64,000 nt of DNA from Novosphingobium sp. (GCA_024236235.1 JACKKV010000005.1:1-64000); one strand, 5' to 3'. Shown: positions 9,183 to 18,230, numbered from the stretch's first letter. A program made the numbers and translations. Notes: generated by a model from the letters alone, not told the origin.

Positions 9183-11957
9183 ATGAAAACGGTCGGCGAT
9201 CTGCTGGAAAGACTGCGCGTGCTTCACATCCGCACGCAGGAAACCCCGCTGTTCAACCCGGTGTTCCAGCTTTCGCACGACATTTCCCGCGCGCTGGAAG
9301 CAGGCGAGCTTGATCTGGGCGACATCGAACGCCTGATTGCCGAGGCGGAATGCGATGCGCTGCACAGCCGCGCGGACAGGCTGCGCCGCCTGGTCACGCC
9401 GGTGGCGCCTGACACCAACCTGGCCCGCCTCGATGCGCTGGTGGGCGCCAGCTTCGAGGAATGCCAGGCGCGCTGGAACCACCCGCAATTGCACGCAGTG
9501 TTCACAGCCCACCCCACTTTCCTGCTGACCCCGCAACAAGCTTCCGCCATTGCCGACGATGCGTCACGCGATGGGACCACCGATGATCGTGCGTGCCAGG
9601 CCAGCGCGGAACGCACCAACATCACGCTTGCGGCTGAACACGACCAGGCCATCACGGCCATCACCCGCGCCGCTGCCGCTCGCGACCGGATTGTCACCCG
9701 CCTGCTCGAACAGGCAAGCGTCCGCTGGCCAGACCGCTGGCGCGACCTAGCGCCACTGCCCTTCCGCTTCGCCAGCTGGGTCGGTTACGACATGGACGGG
9801 CGGACTGACATCAAATGGCACGTTTCAATCGGTTTTCGCCTTGCTGAAAAGACGGAGCGGCTGGGCCGCTATGTCGATACGCTGGAGGCGATCGACCCGG
9901 CGCATCCGCTGCTGGAAGGACTGCGCGCGGCGCACGGCTGGTCGCTCGAACGTGCAGCCGATTTTGCCGCAGACCTGTCTACGCCAGAAACACTTTCGAC
10001 AGCCGCAAACCGCCTGTCCGAAGATCACCCTTCCAAGCTGCTCTCGCTTGCCCCGCACATCGCGGCACTGGAGGAAGAGGCGCAGAGCGCTGCCGTTTCT
10101 CGCGCCATCGCGTTGAAAACACTTGCCTCCGCGATGCGTGCAGATGGGCTGGGAAGCGGCTGGATTCACTTCCGCGTCAATTCCAGCCAATTGCAGAATG
10201 CGATCCGGCGCCGCATCGATCCCGATCATCTGCTCGACCTGTCGAGCCGGTCGGCCATCGGCCGCCTGCGCAAGCTGATTGCCGAGGTTCGCCCCCTGCG
10301 CGTCAACTTCGGCGCGCTGGCGATCGAAAGCAGCACCGCCATCCGCCAGTTCATCGCCATGGCGCAAATCCTGCACCATATCGACGGCGACGCCCCGATC
10401 CGCATGCTGATCGCCGAATGCGAAGACCCGACCACAGTGCTGTCCGCGCTTTATTTCGCGCGCCTGTTCGGGATCGAGGACAAGGTCGACATTTCACCGC
10501 TGTTCGAAACGGAAAGCGCACTGGAACATGGCGGGCGTTTCCTTGAGGCCTTGCTGGCAGAGGACGTCTATCGCGATTATGCGCGGCGGCGCGGGCGCGT
10601 CTGCGTGCAGACGGGCTTTTCCGACGCGGGACGTTTCGTCGGTCAGATCCCGGCGGCCCTCGCGATTGAACGGCTGCAGGGCCGCATGGCTGAAGCCATG
10701 GCTGCAAACGGGCTGACTGACGTTGCCGCGCTGATCTTCAATACGCATGGCGAAAGCATGGGGCGCGGCGCGCATCCGCAAAGTTTTGAGGACCGGCTCG
10801 GCTGGCCGCTCAGCCCCTGGGCCCGGCGTCGCTTCGTACGCGCGGGCATCCGGCTGGAACCGGAAGTCAGCTTCCAGGGCGGTGACGGTTATCTGTTCTT
10901 CGCGACGCCCGAACTGGCGCTCGCCACGCTCGCGCGGATCGTGGAGAGCCAGCCTGCGCATACCGATCCCGACGCCCCGACTGACCCGTTCTACCGGCGC
11001 ACGGATATCAGCCTCGATTTCTATCGCGCCATACGCGACCATCAGCGTTCGCATCTGGAAAGCCGCACCTATTCGCGGGCGATCACGGCCTTTGGCCTGG
11101 GCCTGCTTAATGAAACCGGCAGCCGCAAATCGCGCCGCCAGTCCGACCTTGCTGCTGACCGGGAGATGAGCCTGCGCCAGATCCGCGCAATCCCGCACAA
11201 CGCGATCCTGCAACAGTTGGGCTATCCGGTAAATGTCATCGCCGGGGTCGGCACGGCGGCGGAAGGCAATTACGAGGAACTGGCGGCGCTGCTGACTGAA
11301 AGCGAACGCGGGCGGCAACTGATCCGGCTGGTGCGCGCGGCCAATGCGCTGGCCAGCATCAAGACGGTGGCCGCGTTCGGCGAATTGTTCAATTCCGCCT
11401 ATTGGGCCAGCCGCCCCTATCGCGGCACGGAGAGGCACCTGTCCGACGCCAGCCAGGCGCTGGCCGAATATCTCACCAAGGACGATCGCAATGGCGTATT
11501 TCGGCGGCTTGCCTCGCGGCTGAGGGTTGACGGGCTGAAACTGCACCGCCTGCTCGATCATTTGCCCGAAGATGCCCCCATGCCCGAACGCGAACACGTC
11601 CGCCGCGTGATCGGGGTGTTGCAGGCGCTACGCATCGCACTGTTCCAGTTCATGTTCCTGCGCGCGGTCTCGGTGCCCAGCTTCAGCCGCGCCAATGACA
11701 TCAGCCGCGACGATGTGCTCGAAATGGTGTTTACCCTGCGCATTGACGAGGCATTGGCACAGTTGCGGCGCGCCTTCCCTACGCACTTCCCCAAGATCGA
11801 CGATTTTTCGCTGGCAGAGGCGGCTGATTACCCGGACGATGCGGAACAGGGCTATGGCCAGATCCAGCGCGACTTCGTCGATCCGGTCGAACGAGCCTAT
11901 CAGCTGTCACTGCGGATTTCGACCGCCATCGCCAATGAATTCGGCGCGCATGGCTAA
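9183..11957 (+). CDS. Divergent phosphoenolpyruvate carboxylase homologue
   Basis: The 924-residue protein has the overall length and motif order of PEP carboxylase (PEP + bicarbonate to oxaloacetate), but the motifs are strongly altered. FTAHPTF stands for TAHPTE (about residue 109), VGYDMDGRTD for GGDRDGNP, TGFSDAGRFVG for YSDSxKDxG (about 480), FNTHGESMGRGAHP for FHGRGGTVGRGGGP (about 518-531) and NAILQQLGY for the WTQTRL region. One Arg of the glycine-rich loop aligns with His while the second Arg is kept. LFETESALEHG and FNSAYWASRPYRG are also recognisable. Linkage to zwf suggests an anaplerotic role, but activity cannot be assumed. A ribosome-binding site (AGGACAAGAG) supports the ATG. 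Confidence 0.8.
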   Translation: MKTVGDLLERLRVLHIRTQETPLFNPVFQLSHDISRALEAGELDLGDIERLIAEAECDALHSRADRLRRLVTPVAPDTNLARLDALVGASFEECQARWNHPQLHAVFTAHPTFLLTPQQASAIADDASRDGTTDDRACQASAERTNITLAAEHDQAITAITRAAAARDRIVTRLLEQASVRWPDRWRDLAPLPFRFASWVGYDMDGRTDIKWHVSIGFRLAEKTERLGRYVDTLEAIDPAHPLLEGLRAAHGWSLERAADFAADLSTPETLSTAANRLSEDHPSKLLSLAPHIAALEEEAQSAAVSRAIALKTLASAMRADGLGSGWIHFRVNSSQLQNAIRRRIDPDHLLDLSSRSAIGRLRKLIAEVRPLRVNFGALAIESSTAIRQFIAMAQILHHIDGDAPIRMLIAECEDPTTVLSALYFARLFGIEDKVDISPLFETESALEHGGRFLEALLAEDVYRDYARRRGRVCVQTGFSDAGRFVGQIPAALAIERLQGRMAEAMAANGLTDVAALIFNTHGESMGRGAHPQSFEDRLGWPLSPWARRRFVRAGIRLEPEVSFQGGDGYLFFATPELALATLARIVESQPAHTDPDAPTDPFYRRTDISLDFYRAIRDHQRSHLESRTYSRAITAFGLGLLNETGSRKSRRQSDLAADREMSLRQIRAIPHNAILQQLGYPVNVIAGVGTAAEGNYEELAALLTESERGRQLIRLVRAANALASIKTVAAFGELFNSAYWASRPYRGTERHLSDASQALAEYLTKDDRNGVFRRLASRLRVDGLKLHRLLDHLPEDAPMPEREHVRRVIGVLQALRIALFQFMFLRAVSVPSFSRANDISRDDVLEMVFTLRIDEALAQLRRAFPTHFPKIDDFSLAEAADYPDDAEQGYGQIQRDFVDPVERAYQLSLRISTAIANEFGAHG

Positions 11958-11986
11958 GGCACCGCGCCGTTAACTCTTGCCGCCCT

Positions 11987-12007
11987 GCCGTCTCGCGGTG
12001 AGACGGC
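11987..12007. terminator. Perfect 8-bp hairpin after the PEP carboxylase gene
   Basis: GCCGTCTC and GAGACGGC pair perfectly around a 5-base loop, 30 bases beyond the PEPC stop. There is no T-run, so an intrinsic terminator is uncertain; it may be an mRNA-stabilising hairpin. Confidence 0.3.
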
Positions 12008-12049
12008 ACGACGCCCGAACTGGCCTTTGATGGCGGTCTGGCGCATAAT

Positions 12050-12712
12050 GTGGACATGGATTCGACGGTCAAATGGATTGGTGGGGCAACTGCAGCGGTG
12101 CTGTTGCTGTTTGGCGGGGCTATGCTTGCCGGCAATTCGCTGGGAACGGACAAGGCCGAGACAGTGCCTGATGCGGCCGTCGCCGCACCGGCCGCGGCAA
12201 AGGTCGCAGAGCAGGCGGAGAAACAGCCGGCACCGGAACCGACTGTCGAAGATCATTTCGTAATCAAGCGGATCCTGCCAATCGAAGGCCCAATCAAATA
12301 TGGCGAATGGCACTGGGACGATGAAGATGTGCCGGATGGCCCGCTGCTGATTACGGTCGATCTCGACGCGCGCGTGATTTCAGTCTTCAAGGGCGGCTAT
12401 GAAATCGGCGCGGCAGCAGTCCTGCTGGGAACCGACGATCACCCTACCCCGCTCGGCACGTTTCCGATCATCCTGAAAAAGCGCCACAATATCTCCACGA
12501 TTTACGGCGCGCCCATGCCTTACACGATGCGGCTGACCAACGATGGCGTCGCCATTCATGCCTCGGACGTCGAAAACGGCTACGCCAGCCATGGCTGCAT
12601 CGGAACGCCTGACGGCTTCGCATCGCGCCTGTTCGCCATTGCGAAGGAAGGCGACAAGGTGGTGATCACCAGGGGCAAGATGGTAGGTCTGGGGGACTCG
12701 CTGGGCGGTTAA
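12050..12712 (+). CDS. L,D-transpeptidase (YkuD domain), membrane-anchored
   Basis: The 220-residue protein has an N-terminal hydrophobic anchor (about 8-28), an Ala/Pro/Glu-rich linker (35-65) and a C-terminal YkuD domain. The catalytic stretch IHASDVENGYASHGC has the nucleophile near C183. The residues after HGC are IGTP rather than the common VRL/IRM, a variant. The enzyme should form 3-3 cross-links in periplasmic peptidoglycan or attach proteins to it. Either ATG at 12050 or 12056 could be used. The 3' end overlaps the convergent TetR gene by four bases. Confidence 0.88.
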   Translation: MDMDSTVKWIGGATAAVLLLFGGAMLAGNSLGTDKAETVPDAAVAAPAAAKVAEQAEKQPAPEPTVEDHFVIKRILPIEGPIKYGEWHWDDEDVPDGPLLITVDLDARVISVFKGGYEIGAAAVLLGTDDHPTPLGTFPIILKKRHNISTIYGAPMPYTMRLTNDGVAIHASDVENGYASHGCIGTPDGFASRLFAIAKEGDKVVITRGKMVGLGDSLGG

Positions 12713-13377
12713 GAGACGCTGACCCTTGGCCCGGATAACGGCATCAGAGTGGCTTTTTCGATCTGGCCCAGCGTGTCCCAAAGCCGTTCCTCGAACGTTT
12801 CCCCGCCTTCCTGCCCGTCCCGCATGCCGCCGTAAACAGACAGGAAATGCAGGAAGACAAGGCTGGAGCTGACCAGCCTGCGCTGCGCCGCTGCATCGGA
12901 AAGATGTGTCATGCAGCCCCGCAGCAGCTCCAGTATCCGCACAAGCGTCGGCGGCAACGGCGTGCCGAAGTCACCGAACCATGTCGCCCGCTCCCGCAGA
13001 AGATACTGGCATAGAAAGTTCGCATAACTGTGATTTCCGTCGCCATCGACCAAGGTGATCTGCGGCAGGTAGATCATATCCAGGATCACGCGCGGCTCAT
13101 GCTCGCGCCCGGCGGCCTCTGCCTCGGCCAGCATTCGCGCACGCTCTTCCTCAAGCTGGCCCATGCGAAAAGCGAAGACAGCACGCATCAGCCCTTCGCG
13201 CGATCCAAAGTGATATTGCGGGGCAAATGGGTTGCGCTGATCGGCCAGCTTGGCGATCTCCCTCAGCGATGCGCCATCGATCCCGTTCTGGGCAAACATC
13301 TTTTCCGCGGAGAGTAGAATACGGATCTGGCTTTCCGAGAAGCTTCCTGGGGCGTCTTTGCTCAGTGACTGGCTCAT
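12709..13377 (-). CDS. TetR-family transcriptional regulator
   Basis: The product has 222 residues from the ATG at 13377 (MSQSLSKDAPG). The N-terminal helix-turn-helix (about 12-62) reads RILLSAEKMFAQNGIDGASLREIAKLADQ, then FAPQYHFGSREGL, the typical TetR recognition helix and Tyr. The C-terminal ligand-binding half is unlike known groups. It is the last gene of the leftward oxidative block and its closest neighbour is the ferredoxin gene. It is therefore one of two candidates for binding the paired operators before the P450 and luciferase-like genes; this is inference. Confidence 0.9.
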   Translation of the reverse strand: MSQSLSKDAPGSFSESQIRILLSAEKMFAQNGIDGASLREIAKLADQRNPFAPQYHFGSREGLMRAVFAFRMGQLEEERARMLAEAEAAGREHEPRVILDMIYLPQITLVDGDGNHSYANFLCQYLLRERATWFGDFGTPLPPTLVRILELLRGCMTHLSDAAAQRRLVSSSLVFLHFLSVYGGMRDGQEGGETFEERLWDTLGQIEKATLMPLSGPRVSVS

Positions 13378-13494
13378 GGCAACGATCATGGCGCAGCGCG
13401 TAACGATTTTCCAGATACCGCGTCGCAATATACCCGGATGGCTGCCCTGCTGTGCCTGTAAGGCGATTGAATGGCAGCCATCTTCAGGGGCAAA

Positions 13495-13818
13495 TCAATC
13501 TTCCAGCGAGTCCGGCTGGAGGCTGAGCGCAAGGCCGTCCAGCGCGTCGTCGCAGATGATCTGGCAACTCAGACGTGAGGCGCCCACATCGTAATGGTCG
13601 GATGATTCGAGCAGGTCCGTTTCATCCTCCGAGACGGGCGCAAGCTTTCCGAAAAAGGCGGGGTCGATATGAACATGGCACGAGGCGCAGGCGCAGCCGC
13701 CGCCGCAACGCGCTGCGATCGGAATGCCGGCATCGCGCAATGCTTCCATTACTGTCCAGCCCGAACGCGCTTCGATTTCCGTTTCTCCCCGCTCGGGAAT
13801 GGCAACCTTGATTTTCAT
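13495..13818 (-). CDS. [2Fe-2S] ferredoxin, putidaredoxin/adrenodoxin type
   Basis: This 107-residue electron carrier has the four cluster ligands C38, C44, C47 and C85 with spacing Cx5Cx2Cx37C, the same as putidaredoxin. An acidic patch (SEDETDLLESSDHYD, about 63-77) is typical of the P450-docking surface. It starts 55 bases after the P450 stop and almost certainly passes electrons to that P450. No ferredoxin reductase is encoded in this window, so a reductase elsewhere must serve it. Confidence 0.94.
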   Translation of the reverse strand: MKIKVAIPERGETEIEARSGWTVMEALRDAGIPIAARCGGGCACASCHVHIDPAFFGKLAPVSEDETDLLESSDHYDVGASRLSCQIICDDALDGLALSLQPDSLED

Positions 13819-13873
13819 GATTTTATGTCTCCTGAGGAATGGAAAGGGCGGGGCGCGGTGCCGCGCCTGTCAC

Positions 13874-15109
13874 TTACTTGACCTTCCAGACCAACGGCAG
13901 GTCTTCCACCGTGCAGACGATGCCTGATTTGTGCTGAATTTTGCTGCCGGGGGCGATTTCGAACTCGGGGATACGCTTGAGCCATTCCTCAATCGTGACA
14001 CGCGCCTCCTGCCGGGCGAAGTGCTGGCCTGCGCAGATATGCGGCCCATCGCCAAAGGTGACATGCGAGGTGTCCTTGCGGTTGAAATCGACCTGCATCG
14101 GGCACTTGTTCATCTGATCGTCCGTCCCGCCAAGGATGGTCGGAACACAGACCATGTCGCCGGCTTTCATGGTGACCCCATCCACTTGAGTATCGACCTT
14201 GACCATCCGCGCTTCGGCGACCACCGGGAACCGGCGGAACAGTTCTTCCACGGCCAGACGAATCTTCTTGGGATTCTCGACCAGTTCATGGCGGTGGCTG
14301 GCGCTGCGCGCGAGGAATTCCATGAAGAAGCTCAGCGCATTGACCACCGTGTCCAGGCCAGCGACCAGGAGCAGCGACACCAGACCGCGCATTTCCGCAC
14401 GGGTCATCGGCCGACCATCAATGTCGTTGTTGACGACACGGCTGATCAGGTCTTCGCCCGGATTGGCGATGCGATCGTCAATGATCGGGTCGACGTAGCG
14501 GAAGAAGTTTTCCATCACTTCTTCCATCGACATTGAGCCATCAGGCCGGGTCATCTGGTCGACCCATTTCTTCACGTCCGCGACGTCTTCGTAGGGAATG
14601 TCGAGCAGTTTGAGGAACACCCTCACCGGGAACTGCTTGGCATAATCCTCGGTGAAATTGCACGCACCGCGCGGCGCAAGATCCTCAATGATCTCGACGG
14701 CCACTTCACGCACGATCGGTTCGACCTCCTTGGTCACCGTAATGCCGATGGCATTGTTCAGCACCTCGCGAAAAGGCGTGTGTTGCGGCGGATCCAGGCG
14801 CGTCGGCACCAGGCCATATTGCAGGCCTTCCGACTTGGGAAGCCAGATCACATGGCTCGAAAAGTGGTCGGGATCGCGATACATCGCGCGCACCCGCTTT
14901 CCCCGCAGCGCGATCCAGTGGCCTTCGTTATGCGGTGTCCACACAACCTCATGCGGGGTGGATTGCTGCAGCTTCACCCAAGCTTCATGCAGCCCGATCT
15001 CGTCGATTTCGGGCGGGTTGAAAATATCGAAATCGACGACGCGATCTGCCGGCACGTTGGATGGCACATCGGCAAGCGGCTTAGCCATTTCGGCAACATT
15101 GTCAGTCAT
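13874..15109 (-). CDS. Cytochrome P450 (bacterial class I)
   Basis: This 411-residue soluble P450 has the I-helix AGLDTVVNAL (oxygen activation; near residue 248), EELFRRFPVVAEAR as the ExxR helix and the haem-binding loop FGDGPHICAGQHFARQE with the thiolate Cys near 359. The overall pattern resembles bacterial terpenoid/steroid P450s (for example CYP101/CYP111-like groups), but the substrate is unknown. The ATG at 15109 has a good ribosome-binding site (GGGAGTGAG). It is followed by its ferredoxin. Its promoter carries two 16-bp operators also found before the luciferase-like gene. Confidence 0.95.
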   Translation of the reverse strand: MTDNVAEMAKPLADVPSNVPADRVVDFDIFNPPEIDEIGLHEAWVKLQQSTPHEVVWTPHNEGHWIALRGKRVRAMYRDPDHFSSHVIWLPKSEGLQYGLVPTRLDPPQHTPFREVLNNAIGITVTKEVEPIVREVAVEIIEDLAPRGACNFTEDYAKQFPVRVFLKLLDIPYEDVADVKKWVDQMTRPDGSMSMEEVMENFFRYVDPIIDDRIANPGEDLISRVVNNDIDGRPMTRAEMRGLVSLLLVAGLDTVVNALSFFMEFLARSASHRHELVENPKKIRLAVEELFRRFPVVAEARMVKVDTQVDGVTMKAGDMVCVPTILGGTDDQMNKCPMQVDFNRKDTSHVTFGDGPHICAGQHFARQEARVTIEEWLKRIPEFEIAPGSKIQHKSGIVCTVEDLPLVWKVK

Positions 15110-15127
15110 ATCTCACTCCCGATAAAT

Positions 15128-15177
15128 TAAAACGTATGTTGTAATTCTGGAAATACAACAATCGTTGTAAATGTCAA
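15128..15177 (-). promoter_or_regulatory. P450 promoter with paired operators
   Basis: On the minus strand TTGACA (15177-15172) is followed after 16 bases by TATTTC, a plausible sigma-70 promoter 40-60 bases before the P450 ATG. Two copies of TACAAC-N4-GTTKTA overlie it. One is at 15154-15169 (spacer GATT; arms perfectly inverted), lying between -35 and -10. The other is at 15128-15143 (spacer ATAC), just downstream. This layout suggests repression by a TetR-type dimer. Confidence 0.65.
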
Positions 15178-15238
15178 TGCCGAACCATCGCCTTAGGGCC
15201 TTGCAAGCGCGAAGCTGACTGGGTGGTCCGCGTTCAGA

Positions 15239-16330
15239 TCAGCTCATCCTTACCTTGGGTGCGACTTCGGCGGCGAGGCGCTGAAGCGATTCGAAATAGG
15301 GCTCCGGATTGTCGATATTGTCGTGCGAGTTGACGACAATCATGCCCCACGGACCGACCTTTTCCGCCATCCGCTCCAGCTTCGCGATCGCTGTTTCGGG
15401 CGACCCGCAGACCCAGACATGTTCGACAAGGAAGTTCTCGTCGACATCGTTCGGGTGAATGCCCGTGCCGCTGTCATCAATGATGCCCTGCATCAGGTTG
15501 AACTTCTTGTAGATGGGGAAGAGGTATTCCCGCCAGGTGTCAGCCAAGCCGCTGGCCAGCGCACGACGCTTTGCCTCGGCGTCGCTGTCGGCAATGAAGA
15601 TGTCGCGACAGGTACGGAACCGACTGCGTTCGGGGGTGTGCCCAGCCTCGATCATCGCATCGGACCAGGTGTCCCAGTGCGACTTCATCTGGGCAAATCC
15701 GCCAAAGAAGGAAATCGGGCTGTAGTTGCGACTTCCTGCCCATTTGAGCGTAGGTGAAGGTGCGGAAATGCCGGTGACGGCGATCTCAAGGTTCTCCTTG
15801 CCCTGCCACGGAGAATTGTCCGCATATTCGATCGGGAAGCCCGGGAAATCCTCTTCACCCGGATAGCCCGCGTTGAAATATTCGCCTTTGTATTTGAATG
15901 GCTTGCGATCCCATACCTTCTCCATAAGCTCAAGCGCTTCGGAGAAGGGGGCAAACAGATCCGGCACGCCGTCATAACCGTGAGTCAGGGCATCGGTGTG
16001 ATGCCCCCCGGGCGCGAACCCGGCGAAATAGCGTCCTTCGAGAATCTGCGACAGCCAACCCACTTGGTTCGCCAGCCGGGTCGGGTGATGATAGGGAAGA
16101 AGATGCGCCATCGGGGCAAAGCGCAGAGTCTTCGTCAACGGCGCGGCAGCGGCGATAACCAGTTCCGGCGCAGGAATATTTTCCCAGGCGAGCGTATAAT
16201 GTTCACCGATCATGAAATCGGCAAAGCCGGCCTTGTCGCAGACCTGCGCGAGCTCAAGCGACCAGTCGAACACCTGCTTCGGTGTCCGTTTGGGCAGGAT
16301 ATACGGCGTATGGAAAAATCCGCATTTCAT
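15239..16330 (-). CDS. LLM-class (luciferase-like) flavin oxidoreductase
   Basis: The 363-residue protein has a bacterial-luciferase-like TIM barrel. FMIGEHYTLAWENIPAPELVIAA, LPYHHPTRLANQV and the glycine-rich GRYFAGFAPGGHHTD follow the usual order. Such enzymes use FMNH2 or F420 to oxygenate or oxidise small molecules, including type II Baeyer-Villiger reactions. The ATG at 16330 has AGAGAGG eight bases before it; a GTG at 16336 is an alternative. It lies upstream of the P450 gene and shares the same operator pair, so it belongs to the same regulon. Substrate and cofactor are not known. Confidence 0.9.
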   Translation of the reverse strand: MKCGFFHTPYILPKRTPKQVFDWSLELAQVCDKAGFADFMIGEHYTLAWENIPAPELVIAAAAPLTKTLRFAPMAHLLPYHHPTRLANQVGWLSQILEGRYFAGFAPGGHHTDALTHGYDGVPDLFAPFSEALELMEKVWDRKPFKYKGEYFNAGYPGEEDFPGFPIEYADNSPWQGKENLEIAVTGISAPSPTLKWAGSRNYSPISFFGGFAQMKSHWDTWSDAMIEAGHTPERSRFRTCRDIFIADSDAEAKRRALASGLADTWREYLFPIYKKFNLMQGIIDDSGTGIHPNDVDENFLVEHVWVCGSPETAIAKLERMAEKVGPWGMIVVNSHDNIDNPEPYFESLQRLAAEVAPKVRMS

Positions 16331-16425
16331 GATCACATCCTCTCTCTCAGCCCATCCTTTGGGCCGTCTTTGTCCCGTCAGCGGGCGGGCACACGATCAG
16401 AGTGCCCCCTGCCCTTACATGTGAT

Positions 16426-16473
16426 TAAAACACATGTTGTAGACACAAATAAAACACACGTTGTAAATGTCAA
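16426..16473 (-). promoter_or_regulatory. Luciferase-like gene promoter with paired operators
   Basis: TTGACA (16473-16468), a 16-base spacer and TATTTG form a minus-strand promoter. TACAAC-GTGT-GTTTTA (16450-16465) and TACAAC-ATGT-GTTTTA (16426-16441) match the two sites before the P450 gene. The first site begins the same two bases after TTGACA in both promoters. The leader to the ATG is about 110 bases. Confidence 0.65.
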
Positions 16474-16483
16474 GCGCCGATAC

Positions 16484-16513
16484 AAAAAAAGGGCCCCGCT
16501 TTCGCGAGGCCCC
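16484..16513 (-). terminator. Intrinsic terminator after the Baeyer-Villiger monooxygenase gene
   Basis: On the minus strand a 9-bp GC stem (GGGCCTCGC with GCGGGGCCC, one G-T pair) with a GAAA-like loop is followed by TTTTTTT. It lies about 30 bases past the monooxygenase stop and separates that gene from the luciferase-like promoter. Confidence 0.8.
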
Positions 16514-16544
16514 CATGCTCCCAAAACTTCTGCGGCTTGTTGCG

Positions 16545-18182
16545 TCAGGCCAGTTCGAACCCCTCGTAATCGCAATAGGCCACCTGTTCGCAGCGCTTGC
16601 GATATTCAGGACCGCCCCCGACGTGGACCAGCGAGCGACGCTCGATTGTGCCGTCAGGCTTTTCGACCACCCTCACCCACCAGGCATTCGCTTCTGCCAG
16701 AAGCGTGCGGGCGAAATCGCGATAGACTTCCTCGGTCCATGCATCCTGAGCGGCCTCGGTCGGCTCGGACGCCACCAGCCCATGGTCGCGCATGTACCGG
16801 ATCATCCGCGTAACCCATTCCCCCTGCAGACCACCGCAGACGCCGACATTGCAGAAGGTGGATCCATTATGCGGCCCAACCAGCGTGAAAAAGTTGGGAA
16901 AACCGCGTGACTGCAGACCCAGGAACGTGACCGGGCCATCAGCCCACGCATCTTTCAGCGGCAGACCCTTGCGGCCGCGAATATCGATACGGTCGAGGGC
17001 GCCAGTAACCGCGTCAAAACCGGTAGCAAAAATGATGACATCAAGGTCGTAGAACTTGTCCGAGGTTCTGATTCCGCCGGCCTCGATCTGTTCAATCGGG
17101 GTTTCGCGGATATCGATCAGATGAACATTTTCCTGGTTAAACGCCTCATAGTAATAGGTTTCCATCGGCACGCGCTTGGAGCCGAAGGGGTGATCGGTCG
17201 GGATCAGCTTTTCCGCGACCACCGGATCCTTGACCCGTTCACGGATCTTCCTGGCAATGAAATCACCCAGAAACTTGTTCGATTCCTTGCTGACCAGCAG
17301 ATCGCGGAAGCCGCTGAGCCAAATGCCGTATCCCGGCTGGTCATAAAGCTTTTCAAAGAAGGCGTTGCGCTCGTCCTCGGGAACATCCGTGCCCTTGCGC
17401 GGATCACGGTGATAGGGGAACGATGTGTCCGTTACCTTCACATATTCCAAAATGGTTGGATACCGCTCGCGCAAGTCATCCATGTCTTCCTTGCTCAAGG
17501 GAGTGTTGCCCAGCGGTGTGCACCAGTTGGGCGTACGCTGGAAAACATAGAGTTCCTTGGCCGTTTCAGCCGCGATCGGGATGATCTGCACGCCGGTCGC
17601 ACCCGTCCCGATGACCCCGACTTTCTTGCCAGTGAAATCGTAATTGGTGGGATTGCCCTCATCATCCGTCGGCCAGCGCGAAGAATGGAAGGATTCACCC
17701 TGAAAACTGTCGATGCCCCTGATGTCGGGCATGCGCGTAGCGGACAGCGGACCGGTTGCCGAGATCAGGAAGCGGCATGACACAACATCGCCTTTGTCCA
17801 GTGTAACGTTCCAAAGATCGTTGGCATCGTCCCACGCTGCGGCAGTAACCTTCGTATTGAAGCGGAACAGGCGGCGAATGTCCATCTTGTCCGCAGCATA
17901 GTTGGCGTAGCGCAGCATCTCGGGCTGGCCCGCAAACCGCTCGCTCCAGTTCCATTCGGGAATAATCCCCTTCAGCGCAAAATAGCCATAGGCGTAGCTT
18001 TCGGTGTCGAGTCGACAGCCAGGGTAGCGATTCCAGTACCAGACCCCGCCCACGTCAGGCGCCGCGTCAATGCCGAGGACATTCATACCCGCCTGGTCCA
18101 GCAAATACGCCTGGTACATCCCGGTTACACCCGCACCTATGACCAGCGCATCATACTGCGGTTTCATTGCTGCCTCACTCAT
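16545..18182 (-). CDS. Flavin monooxygenase, Baeyer-Villiger type I
   Basis: This 545-residue FAD/NADPH enzyme inserts oxygen next to a ketone. The FAD Rossmann motif GAGVTG is at residues 16-21. The Baeyer-Villiger fingerprint FQGESFHSSRWP at 160-171 is complete, and the NADPH motif GTGATG is at 192-197. YPGCRLDTESYAY and the late ATGFDAVTGALD phrase also fit the cyclohexanone/steroid monooxygenase group. The ATG has a strong ribosome-binding site (GAGGAG). It lies 124 bases downstream of a TetR gene on the same strand and is closed by its own terminator. A ketone made by the P450 or a dehydrogenase is a likely substrate class; the actual substrate is unknown. Confidence 0.93.
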   Translation of the reverse strand: MSEAAMKPQYDALVIGAGVTGMYQAYLLDQAGMNVLGIDAAPDVGGVWYWNRYPGCRLDTESYAYGYFALKGIIPEWNWSERFAGQPEMLRYANYAADKMDIRRLFRFNTKVTAAAWDDANDLWNVTLDKGDVVSCRFLISATGPLSATRMPDIRGIDSFQGESFHSSRWPTDDEGNPTNYDFTGKKVGVIGTGATGVQIIPIAAETAKELYVFQRTPNWCTPLGNTPLSKEDMDDLRERYPTILEYVKVTDTSFPYHRDPRKGTDVPEDERNAFFEKLYDQPGYGIWLSGFRDLLVSKESNKFLGDFIARKIRERVKDPVVAEKLIPTDHPFGSKRVPMETYYYEAFNQENVHLIDIRETPIEQIEAGGIRTSDKFYDLDVIIFATGFDAVTGALDRIDIRGRKGLPLKDAWADGPVTFLGLQSRGFPNFFTLVGPHNGSTFCNVGVCGGLQGEWVTRMIRYMRDHGLVASEPTEAAQDAWTEEVYRDFARTLLAEANAWWVRVVEKPDGTIERRSLVHVGGGPEYRKRCEQVAYCDYEGFELA

Positions 18183-18230
18183 CGCATCATCTCCTCAGTC
18201 ACCACCGCGCAGGAGCAGTGGATCGATTGA

